DNA of 5,575 bases from Synergistaceae bacterium. GTDB taxonomy: Bacteria > Synergistota > Synergistia > Synergistales > Synergistaceae. A model generated the notes under the pieces. That model saw nothing but the letters and a program-made list of their open reading frames with translations. It was not told where the DNA came from and made no database searches. A program made the position numbers and the translations under genes. Numbering within the stretch: position 1 is the stretch's first letter; each line of letters starts with the position of its first letter. Positions 1 to 5,575 of this stretch are shown piece by piece. Location: assembly GCA_031264605.1 (NCBI GenBank), contig JAISDQ010000191.1, positions 1 through 5,575 of the forward strand, written 5' to 3'.

Positions 1-1413
1 TATACCGCCGTCAAGGTCCCCGTGTTCTCCTTCGAGAAGCTGCACGGGGTGGACACGCACCTCGGCCCCGAGATGAAATCCACCGGAGAGGTGCTGGGGA
101 TAGGCAAGACGCTGGAGGAGGCCATGCATAAGGGGCTGTCCGCCGCCGGGTACAACATGGAGCGGCGCGGAGGGGTTCTCCTCACCGTTCGGGACAGCGA
201 CAAGCCGGAGATAGTCGACGTCGCCAAAAAATACTCCCAACTGGGGATGAACCTCTACGCGACTAAGGGCACGGCGAGGGTGCTCTCCCGCACCGGGCTC
301 CCCGCCATAACCATACACAAGATAAGCGAGTCTCCCGACAACGTGGCGACTCTGATAGAGGGCGGCAAGGTGCAGTACATCGTGTCCACGTCGGACAGGG
401 GGCTCGGCTCCGCGCGCGAGAGCGTGCAGATGCGGTCGCTGGCGGTGCGGCTGGGCATCCCGTGCCTGACCTCGATAGACACGGCCACCGCGGTGGCAGA
501 TAGCCTCAGGAGCAAGTACAGCGAGGAGAACACAGAGCTCGTCGACATAGCCCACATGAGGCGGTCCAAGAGCGTGCTGCGCTTCTCGAAGCTGCATAGC
601 TGCGGCAAGGACGACCTTTACTTCGACTGCTTCGACAATGACATCGTCTCCCCGGAGTCGCTGTCGATAATGCTGGGCGACAGGCACTTCGGGGTCGGCG
701 GGTACGGTGTGGTGATGATATGCCGCTCCGAGAGGGCCGACGCGTACATGAGGCTGTTCAACACGGACGGCAGCGAGGGGCTGATGAGCGCCTCGGCGGT
801 GGCGTGCGCGGGGAAGCTGCTCTTCGAGAGCGGCAGGACGGGCGGAAGGAAGACCATGGCCATAGACACGCAGAGCGGCGTCCGGGGAGTGGAGCTCTTC
901 ACCATGCACGGACGCGCTGTATCGGGAGAGGTCAACCTGGGCGTCCCGATGTTCGCCCCGGCGTCCATACCTGTGAACCTCCCCGGAGACAGGGTCATGG
1001 GCAGGGTCGTGGACATAGGGGACAAGATGTTCTGCATAACGTGCGTCTCTATGGGAAGCCCTCACTGCGTGATATTCTGCGACGACGCGGAGCGGTTCGA
1101 CGTGGAGACGATAGGCCCCATCGTCGAGCGCGCGTCCCTCTTCCCGAAGCGGGCCAACGTGGAGTTCGTCAAGGTGGTGGACGACGCGACCCTGAGGATG
1201 AGGATATGGGAGCGCGGCGACGGCGAGACGATGGCCAGCGGGAGCGGCGCCTGCGCGGCTGTGGTAGCCGCCGTGGAAAATGGCTTCTGCTCGCGCGGGA
1301 GCAGGATACGCGTGATACAAAACGGCGGCGACATGACCGTGGATTACTCCGGCGAGGAGGTCATACTCCACTGCCGCGTCCACAAGGTGTTCGACGGTTC
1401 GGTGGAGATATAA
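1..1413 (+). CDS. carB: Carbamoyl-phosphate synthase large subunit C-terminus fused to a DapF-like domain (5' end outside window)
   Basis: CarB makes carbamoyl phosphate from bicarbonate, ATP and ammonia for arginine and pyrimidine synthesis. The frame is open from base 1, so the 5' part is missing; GTG at 22 is not a real start. With residue 1 at bases 1-3, residues 1-35 are the end of the second ATP-grasp unit (LGPEMKSTGEVLGIG). Residues about 55-172 are the MGS-like allosteric domain (LYATKGTARVL, then YIVSTSDRG). CarB homology ends near residue 186. After about seven linker residues, residues 194-470 match the whole of DapF (277 residues; E. coli DapF is about 274): RFSKLH, RHFGVG, FNTDGSE, SMGSPHC, WERGDGE and GSGACAA. 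Both DapF catalytic Cys are Ser (263 and 413). Asn11, Gln44 and Asn157 of E. coli DapF are replaced, while Asn64, His159, Asn190 and Glu208-Arg209 are kept. An in-frame ATG at 556 could start a separate DapF-like protein, but no Shine-Dalgarno sequence precedes it. The CarB identity is very sure; the DapF fold is sure; its activity is doubtful. Confidence 0.93.
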   Translation, partial: YTAVKVPVFSFEKLHGVDTHLGPEMKSTGEVLGIGKTLEEAMHKGLSAAGYNMERRGGVLLTVRDSDKPEIVDVAKKYSQLGMNLYATKGTARVLSRTGLPAITIHKISESPDNVATLIEGGKVQYIVSTSDRGLGSARESVQMRSLAVRLGIPCLTSIDTATAVADSLRSKYSEENTELVDIAHMRRSKSVLRFSKLHSCGKDDLYFDCFDNDIVSPESLSIMLGDRHFGVGGYGVVMICRSERADAYMRLFNTDGSEGLMSASAVACAGKLLFESGRTGGRKTMAIDTQSGVRGVELFTMHGRAVSGEVNLGVPMFAPASIPVNLPGDRVMGRVVDIGDKMFCITCVSMGSPHCVIFCDDAERFDVETIGPIVERASLFPKRANVEFVKVVDDATLRMRIWERGDGETMASGSGACAAVVAAVENGFCSRGSRIRVIQNGGDMTVDYSGEEVILHCRVHKVFDGSVEI

Positions 1414-1455
1414 AAAACGACGTATTAGCGGGAACGCTTATAGCGCCTCGCTGAT

Positions 1456-1492
1456 TGACGCGCGAAGAATTACGCCGCAAAAACACAACGAT
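1456..1492 (+). repeat. Direct repeat copy A (upstream of the secreted-protein gene)
   Basis: This 37-base stretch begins TGACGCGCGAAGAATTACG and continues CCGC, an A run, CACAACGAT. It matches 2242-2279 in the same orientation with three substitutions and one A insertion/deletion (34 of 38 alignment columns identical). It begins 43 bases after the stop of the carB fusion. No transposase or clear palindrome accompanies it. It could be an interspersed intergenic repeat, or a duplication scar flanking the gene between the copies. Confidence 0.7.
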
Positions 1493-1496
1493 GAAC

Positions 1497-1526
1497 TCGA
1501 CTTTTACACATACGAAATGCTATTAT
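1497..1526 (+). promoter_or_regulatory. Candidate extended -10 promoter for the secreted-protein gene
   Basis: TATTAT at 1521-1526 is preceded by TG at 1518-1519, giving an extended -10 (TGCTATTAT). TCGACT at 1497-1502 is a partial -35 at an 18-base spacing. Transcription would start near 1533, about 85 bases before the gene. It lies just after repeat copy A. The assignment is by sequence inspection only. Confidence 0.45.
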
Positions 1527-1616
1527 GTAGGACATTGAACACTTAGCGGCGTTATAAATTCAACTGGCGATGGGGGGAAGAAATGCCTTTATTATGGACG
1601 ACACGCGTATGCGCTC

Positions 1617-2195
1617 ATGAGAGGTAAATTCTTGAAAACCTGTTTGAGGATGTTTTTCGTCACTCTTTTTTTGTCGACATCCGTGATCTCAAACTCAAAA
1701 CCGGCGCCTTCCTATATTCTTGGCACCAATGGCCCCGCTTTGAAAGAATTTCACGTGGGGTTCAGGGAATTGCTTTGGCGTGATTCTATATCGACTTTCA
1801 CAAAAGAGCGTGTTTTTGTCGAGAACAGAAGGAATGTCGATTATTACGCGAAAAACAACGAAGATTTATATTTTGGCGGAATAAAGATGAAGCGGATACT
1901 ATATGGCTTCACAACGCCTCGCGAGATATTTCTTCCTAACAGCACGAAAAAATATAATGTAGGTGATATGTTTATAGCGGTGTCAATTTATGCGGAGCCT
2001 GACGCTTTTCTTGGTTTAAAAAAATATTTATATGAATATCTGGGTGAACCGATCTCGAACGGTGGCGTCAATACCAAAGAGTCTGCGCTTTGGATTGGAT
2101 TTACAATAGAAGTATGGCTACTCAACGATGAAAGTATACCACAAACGGTAATCTCTATTAACGATCACTCTATACCTACTTACCCAGCCGATTGA
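1617..2195 (+). CDS. Unrecognised exported protein with an N-terminal signal peptide
   Basis: I do not recognise this 192-residue protein. Its N-terminus has basic residues (Arg2, Lys4, Lys7, Arg11) followed by a hydrophobic run at about 12-24 (MFFVTLFLSTSVI). A plausible signal peptidase I site lies near residues 25-27. There is no lipobox; the only nearby cysteine (Cys9) precedes the hydrophobic core. The rest is soluble-looking, rich in aromatic and charged residues, with no further membrane segment and no motif I can name. ATG at 1617 is the first start but lacks a ribosome binding site. TTG at 1632 (residue 6) sits seven bases after GAGAGG and is a strong alternative giving 187 residues and the same signal peptide. 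Codons favour A/T at third positions, unlike the G+C-rich carB fusion upstream. The gene stands alone between two direct repeat copies, so recent acquisition is plausible. That it is a real gene is likely; its function is unknown. Confidence 0.72.
   Translation: MRGKFLKTCLRMFFVTLFLSTSVISNSKPAPSYILGTNGPALKEFHVGFRELLWRDSISTFTKERVFVENRRNVDYYAKNNEDLYFGGIKMKRILYGFTTPREIFLPNSTKKYNVGDMFIAVSIYAEPDAFLGLKKYLYEYLGEPISNGGVNTKESALWIGFTIEVWLLNDESIPQTVISINDHSIPTYPAD
1619..1624 (+). promoter_or_regulatory. Ribosome binding site favouring the TTG start at 1632
   Basis: GAGAGG lies seven bases before an in-frame TTG (1632-1634). No comparable sequence precedes the ATG at 1617. This argues for translation starting at 1632, although ATG is the commoner start codon. 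It overlaps the ends of two very short upstream frames, which stop at 1618-1620 and 1625-1627. Confidence 0.45.
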
Positions 2196-2241
2196 CCCAA
2201 CTTTCGCGCGTGAAAAACGCGATTGGAGAAATAACCGCTAC

Positions 2242-2279
2242 TGACGCGCGGAGAATCACGCCGCAAAAAACACAATGAT
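2242..2279 (+). repeat. Direct repeat copy B (downstream of the secreted-protein gene)
   Basis: Second copy of the repeat at 1456-1492, same orientation, 786 bases away. It begins TGACGCGCGGAGAATCACG and carries six A residues where copy A has five. It starts 46 bases after the stop of the exported-protein gene, much as copy A follows the carB fusion stop by 43 bases. A short GCGG...CCGC stem (2248-2251 with 2261-2264) is possible here but is weaker in copy A. From 2280 to about 2370 the sequence is G+C-rich, contains the palindrome GCGGCCGC (2290-2297), and has no gene I can support. Confidence 0.7.
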
Positions 2280-2374
2280 TTATCCGGCGGCGGCCGCGTC
2301 CGGCGCTTGGAGTGCGGTTTGAACGGGACGAAGTTTCTCATGCGTCCGCCCTGAAGGCGAGGATCCGCCGCTGC

Positions 2375-2403
2375 TTGACAGGATTGAAATGACGCGTTAT
2401 ATT
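2375..2403 (+). promoter_or_regulatory. Strong sigma-70-type promoter of the three-gene operon
   Basis: TTGACA (2375-2380, a perfect -35 consensus) is separated by 17 bases from TATATT (2398-2403, five of six matches to TATAAT). The predicted start is near 2410, about 80 bases before the first operon gene. The -10 region lies inside the left arm of an inverted repeat, so access is probably controlled by a regulator. Confidence 0.75.
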
Positions 2404-2444
2404 ATCCAGATTAAATTAATATGAATAATATAATATACGCGTTA
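2390..2444 (+). promoter_or_regulatory. Inverted repeat overlapping the -10 box: candidate operator
   Basis: The left arm TGACGCGTTATATTAT (2390-2405) is the reverse complement of the right arm ATAATATACGCGTTA (2430-2444), apart from one mismatch and one extra T. Both arms carry ACGCGT, and the spacer between them is A+T-rich. The left arm covers the -10 region and lies upstream of the predicted start. It would therefore not be in the transcript, which favours a DNA-level operator over an RNA hairpin. The regulator is not in the window. Confidence 0.6.
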
Positions 2445-2479
2445 CAGCCCTTTGAAACCGTCTGTCGGGCAAAGAGACC

Positions 2480-2485
2480 GGAGGA
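2480..2485 (+). promoter_or_regulatory. Ribosome binding site setting the start at 2491
   Basis: GGAGGA stands five bases before ATG 2491. This rules against the longer frame opening at TTG 2452, which has no such site and would add 13 residues not expected in the family. Confidence 0.8.
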
Positions 2486-2490
2486 AGCGC

Positions 2491-3462
2491 ATGTCGGACT
2501 TACAAGAGAGAAAAAACGGGAATATCGCCACCCACGAAAGCGTGCGTGAGATAAAGGACGACGGCAGCTTCGTTCGCCAAAGTAACAGGTTTACGACGCC
2601 GTTCGGGGATAAAGATGGGGAATTGAAGGCGGAAAAGGGCCGCTATCGGCTTATTTGGGCGCGAATTTGTCCCTGGGCGCATCGCGCGGTGATAGTCCGG
2701 GAATTGCTCGGCCTTCAGGACGTGATAAGTTTGGGCACGGTGAACCCGGTGCGCACGCCGCTGGGTTGGGAATTCTCCTTGGATGAAGGCGGCTTGGACC
2801 CGGTGCTGAAGATTCGATATCTGCCCGAGATATACGCCCTCACAGATCCGGCTTACGAGGGGAGGGCGACCGTTCCGGCCGTGGCGGACGTGAGGTCGCG
2901 CAAAGTGGTGAACAATGATTATTTCCGCCTGACGAATTATCTGGAAACGTCGTTCAGGCCGTTTCACCGTGAGGGCGCTCCCGATCTGTACCCAGAGGAT
3001 ATGAGAAAGGAGATCGACGAAATGAACGATCTCCTGTTCGACGAAGTAAATAACGGAGTATACAAGGCCGGCTTCGCAGCCTCTCAGGACGCTTATGAAA
3101 AATCCTGCCAGACGCTATTCGCCCGTCTGGATTGGCTGGAAGACCGGTTGTCGGGGCGGAGGTATTTATTCGGCGGCCGGATAACGGATTCCGATATCCG
3201 GCTCTATGTGACGCTGGCGCGTTTTGACGCGGCGTATTATCTGGTTTTTCGGACAAACCGGAATCGTTTGGCGGATTTCAGGCATTTATGGGACTACGCG
3301 AGGGACTTGTACCAGACGCCCGGTTTCGGAAGCACGACTGACTTCGACGCGATCAAGCGCGGATATCAACTGGGCAATGCGGCGGAAAACCCTTTCCAGA
3401 TTCTGGCGAAGGGGCCGGATTTATCCGCATGGAAGCTGCCCCACCATAGAGAGCGCCTGTAA
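2491..3462 (+). CDS. Xi-class glutathione transferase / glutathionyl-hydroquinone reductase-like protein
   Basis: This 323-residue protein belongs to the family of E. coli YqjG, PcpF and yeast Ecm4, cytosolic enzymes that reduce glutathionyl-hydroquinones with glutathione. Length fits the family. The thioredoxin-like domain has the diagnostic CPWAHR motif, with the catalytic Cys at residue 60. The helical domain has DLYPEDMRKEIDEMND, then NNGVYKAGFA (187-196), then YLFGGRITDSDIRLYVTLARFDAAYY. Tyr191 and Tyr292 sit where the family's substrate-binding tyrosines are expected. The C-terminus (LPHHRERL) is also typical. After VNN (140-142) the sequence reads DYFRLTNYL, where the classical enzymes have an ES pair that holds the glutathione glutamyl group. 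From memory, similar variants occur in lactobacilli, so the thiol cofactor may not be glutathione. It is the first gene of the operon, with a strong promoter, a candidate operator and a good ribosome binding site. The family is near certain; the substrate is unknown. Confidence 0.93.
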   Translation: MSDLQERKNGNIATHESVREIKDDGSFVRQSNRFTTPFGDKDGELKAEKGRYRLIWARICPWAHRAVIVRELLGLQDVISLGTVNPVRTPLGWEFSLDEGGLDPVLKIRYLPEIYALTDPAYEGRATVPAVADVRSRKVVNNDYFRLTNYLETSFRPFHREGAPDLYPEDMRKEIDEMNDLLFDEVNNGVYKAGFAASQDAYEKSCQTLFARLDWLEDRLSGRRYLFGGRITDSDIRLYVTLARFDAAYYLVFRTNRNRLADFRHLWDYARDLYQTPGFGSTTDFDAIKRGYQLGNAAENPFQILAKGPDLSAWKLPHHRERL

Positions 3463-3469
3463 AAATATC

Positions 3470-4582
3470 ATGAAAAGCATAAAGATAAAGGCCCCAAAGG
3501 AATATATCAATGCGCCGGGCCTGTTGCGGCAGAGCGGAAACCTCCTCCGCGAATACGGGAAAAACGCGCTGATCGTCGCCTCCCCAAAAAGCGTGAGCGC
3601 CGCGGGGCAAGCCCTGTTCCCCTCCATGGAGGAAGCCGGAATCGAGAGAACCGTATCCATGTTTTCAGGCTATGTCACTTTTGAAAAAACTGAAAATATC
3701 GCAAATCAGCATGGCAATGCCGGAATTGACATGGTGATAGGCTTGGGCGGCGGAAGGGTGATCGACACGGCCAAGATCGCGGCTACTCTTTTGAAAGTTC
3801 CGGCGATAACCGTCCCCACGATAGCGGCGACATGCGCCGCGTGGGCCGCGGTTTCAATAGTTTATGACGGCGACGGGAAATATAAGGACGCGTTTTTCAA
3901 TACGATCGGACCCGAACTGGTACTGGCGGATGCCCGCATCCTGATGGAAGCGCCGCGGCGCTTTCTCAACGCCGGAATAATAGACAGTCTGGCCAAGTGG
4001 TATGAGATCCATCCCTATCAGCAAATAGAGGGAAACGCGATTTTTTTGAGGACGATGACCCTCGTCTGCGAACAATTGAAAGAAATCCTCGAAAAAGAGG
4101 CTGATACCGTGTTTTTCAGCGACGACGCGGCGATGGGCGTCATCGACGCGGTCATATATCTCGCGGGGCTCTCCGGGAGTTTGCGGACCGACACTCTTTA
4201 TCATGGCATTGCCCATCCTTTTTATTATGTACTGACTAAGTATCCTGAGAGTCATTCGATGCTGCACGGGGAAATAGTGGGATTCGGCCTCTTGCTCCAG
4301 CAGGTGCTCGAACGCAAATCCGACGAGGAAATCGGCGAAACAATCCGTCTGTTCGGGAAATTTCAAAACGCCCTTACTCTGGCCGATCTGGGGCTGGAAG
4401 GAAAAAGAAACATACTTCTGAAAATCGCGGAGGATTTATACAACAGTTATCATTCCTCCTTGAACCGTCTGGGCTATGGATATTCGGCGGACGAGATATA
4501 CCGGGCGATACTCGAAACCGACTCCCTCACGAGACGGCACAGGGCAAACGTTTCCAGCGCTCCGGACATACGGCGGCCGTAA
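3470..4582 (+). CDS. Iron-containing alcohol dehydrogenase family enzyme, YbdH/HcxB-like (glycerol dehydrogenase subgroup)
   Basis: This 370-residue cytosolic NAD(P)-dependent oxidoreductase has the dehydroquinate-synthase-like fold. The nucleotide-binding GGGRVIDTAK is at 93-102. The stretch VPTIAATCAAW is strikingly like E. coli YbdH, which was assigned as hydroxycarboxylate dehydrogenase B. Metal ligands expected for the family are present: Asp172 (GIIDSLAKWYE), His245 (LYHGIAHP) and His266 (MLHGEIVGFG). It should therefore be an active metal-dependent enzyme acting on an alcohol or hydroxy acid; glycerol dehydrogenase is the main alternative. ATG 3470 is chosen because homology starts there. 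The open frame extends back to 3224, but that part overlaps the upstream gene and has no family similarity. The gap to the upstream stop is only seven bases, and no close ribosome binding site is visible, so translation is probably coupled. Nothing looks broken. Confidence 0.92.
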   Translation: MKSIKIKAPKEYINAPGLLRQSGNLLREYGKNALIVASPKSVSAAGQALFPSMEEAGIERTVSMFSGYVTFEKTENIANQHGNAGIDMVIGLGGGRVIDTAKIAATLLKVPAITVPTIAATCAAWAAVSIVYDGDGKYKDAFFNTIGPELVLADARILMEAPRRFLNAGIIDSLAKWYEIHPYQQIEGNAIFLRTMTLVCEQLKEILEKEADTVFFSDDAAMGVIDAVIYLAGLSGSLRTDTLYHGIAHPFYYVLTKYPESHSMLHGEIVGFGLLLQQVLERKSDEEIGETIRLFGKFQNALTLADLGLEGKRNILLKIAEDLYNSYHSSLNRLGYGYSADEIYRAILETDSLTRRHRANVSSAPDIRRP

Positions 4583-4586
4583 GTTC

Positions 4587-5575
4587 ATGACGATTTTGGC
4601 GGCGTACGGGGATGTTGTAAAAACCGTGAAAGCCCTCTTGGGGAAGTGGGGGTTTTCCGGACATGACATCGACGTTATCGCCGACGTCTTAGTGAGCGCC
4701 GACATGGCGGGCATTGACTCTCACGGCATCCAAAGGCTTAGCATGTACGAAAATATTATCGCGTCGGGTATCGTACAGGTGAAAAACCGCCCGTCGGCCG
4801 AGAGGGAAACGCCTGTCACCGCCGTAGTCGACGGCAATCGCGCGATGGGGCAGACGACGGCCTGTTTTTCCGTCGGCCTCGCGATTCAAAAAGCCGAAAA
4901 AAACGGCATAGGGGCCGTGGCCGTCAAAAATTCCAATCATTTCGGAATAGCCGGCTGGTACGCCAAGAGGGCCAGCGGCAGAGGGTTTATGGGATTAGTC
5001 ATGACCAACTCGCGCGCGGTCATGCCTGCCACTTTTGGCGCGGTCCCGCTGATCGGAAGCAACCCGGTGGCTTTTGCCTTTCCGAACCGGCCGCATGATT
5101 TTCTCTACGATGCCTCCAGCACGGTCGTCAGTTTCGGAAAGATAGAGGTCAAAGCGAGGGAGGGAAACGCGCTTCCCGCGCACTGGGGGTTGAATGAGCG
5201 GGGAGAGCCGACCGTAAACCCCGCCGAGGTCTTGGAAAATTTCCCGAACCGAAAAATCGCCGGGATATTTCCACTGGGCGGTCCCGGAGAGGAAAACGGA
5301 GGCCACAAGGGGTACGGACAGGGGCTGATCGTGGAAATCCTGACCGGGATTCTTTCCGGCGGGCTCATGTCCGACGGGATATCCGAGGGGAAAAGGGACG
5401 GGGCTTCCCATTTCTTCCTTGTGATGAACCCGGAGGCTTTTGGGGATTTGGGTGAGATGCAGAAGAGGTTGAACGCTTATTTTGAAAAACTCAGGACTTC
5501 GAACTTGCTCGACCCCGAGCGGAAAATTTACATTCATGGAGAAAAGGAAATTGAAAAAGAGCGCCGGTGCAGGGA
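4587..5575 (+). CDS. Malate/L-lactate dehydrogenase family (Ldh_2, YbiC/AllD/ComC-type) oxidoreductase, 3' end outside window
   Basis: The frame opens at ATG 4587 and is still open at the right edge after 329 codons. Relatives are about 330-360 residues, so only a short C-terminal tail is missing. The family reduces 2-oxo acids, or oxidises 2-hydroxy acids, with NAD(P), using a fold unlike the classical Rossmann lactate dehydrogenases. Visible hallmarks are SADMAGIDSHGIQRL (His46, Arg50), NSNHFGIAGWYAKRA (probable catalytic His118), GSNPVAFAFP, GGHKGYGQGL (240-244 is HKGYG) and the near-terminal IYIHGEKEIEKE. Members include E. coli YbiC (HcxA), ureidoglycolate dehydrogenase AllD, sulfolactate dehydrogenase ComC and the imine reductase DpkA; sequence alone does not tell which substrate applies. 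The start is four bases after the previous stop, without a clear ribosome binding site, so coupled translation is likely. The family is very secure. Confidence 0.93.
   Translation, partial: MTILAAYGDVVKTVKALLGKWGFSGHDIDVIADVLVSADMAGIDSHGIQRLSMYENIIASGIVQVKNRPSAERETPVTAVVDGNRAMGQTTACFSVGLAIQKAEKNGIGAVAVKNSNHFGIAGWYAKRASGRGFMGLVMTNSRAVMPATFGAVPLIGSNPVAFAFPNRPHDFLYDASSTVVSFGKIEVKAREGNALPAHWGLNERGEPTVNPAEVLENFPNRKIAGIFPLGGPGEENGGHKGYGQGLIVEILTGILSGGLMSDGISEGKRDGASHFFLVMNPEAFGDLGEMQKRLNAYFEKLRTSNLLDPERKIYIHGEKEIEKERRCR

Noticed and set aside
1424..1445. A small AGCG-GGAA-CGCT hairpin after the carB fusion as a terminator
   Set aside because: The stem has only four solid pairs and no T tract; termination here cannot be claimed.
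720..1454. A long + strand frame overlapping the DapF-like domain
   Set aside because: It is a shadow of the G+C-rich coding frame: rich in Arg and Gly, with no recognisable family, while the other frame matches DapF throughout.
1535..1558. A second promoter from TTGAAC and TATAAA before the exported-protein gene
   Set aside because: The spacing is only 12 bases, too short for a sigma-70-type promoter; the extended -10 at 1518-1526 is better.
2197..2226. A hairpin after the exported-protein gene (CCAA...CGCG / CGCG...TTGG) as a terminator
   Set aside because: The arms pair only with an unequal bulge and no T run follows, so a rho-independent terminator is not supported.
2275..2390. A short coding remnant in the G+C-rich stretch downstream of repeat B
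   Set aside because: The open frames are under 40 codons, have no ribosome binding site and resemble no family; the Arg-rich translation is what G+C-rich non-coding DNA gives.
3224..3469. An N-terminal extension of the YbdH-like gene
   Set aside because: It overlaps the end of the GST-like gene in another frame, and family similarity begins at ATG 3470.
4995..5537. A minus-strand frame opposite the Ldh_2 gene
   Set aside because: The + strand frame carries all the Ldh_2 family motifs through this stretch, and the minus frame shows none.

Overview
The window looks like bacterial chromosome from an anaerobic or fermentative lineage. The first gene prefers ATA for isoleucine and AGG for arginine despite high G+C at third positions. 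That reminds me of Synergistota, but this taxonomic guess is weak and rests on codon style only. All recognisable genes are on the + strand, and both window edges cut through genes.

Left part (1-1413): the 3' end of a carbamoyl-phosphate synthase large subunit gene (carB). The visible part holds the tail of the second ATP-grasp unit and the complete MGS-like allosteric domain. It then continues without a stop into a full-length diaminopimelate epimerase (DapF) fold. Both catalytic cysteines of that DapF fold are serines, and several substrate-binding residues are also changed. The result is an unusual CarB::DapF-like fusion whose second half is probably not an ordinary epimerase.

Middle part (1414-2490): an A+T-richer stretch with one unrecognised, probably exported protein of about 190 residues. 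It has its own extended -10 promoter candidate. Two near-identical direct repeat copies of about 38 bases lie on either side of this gene, which suggests an inserted or duplicated module.

Right part (2375-5575): a strong sigma-70-like promoter (TTGACA, 17-base spacer, TATATT) whose -10 region sits in one arm of an inverted repeat, a good operator candidate. It leads into a tightly packed three-gene operon with gaps of 7 and 4 bases. The genes encode a xi-class glutathione transferase / glutathionyl-hydroquinone reductase-like protein, an iron-containing-ADH/glycerol dehydrogenase family enzyme closest to E. coli YbdH (HcxB), and a malate/L-lactate dehydrogenase family (Ldh_2) enzyme, the family of E. 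coli YbiC (HcxA), which runs off the right edge. The last two are unrelated dehydrogenase folds that both act on hydroxy/oxo acids in E. coli, so the operon may encode a redox route for a 2-oxo or 2-hydroxy acid, with a thiol-dependent reductase alongside. The pathway is inference.
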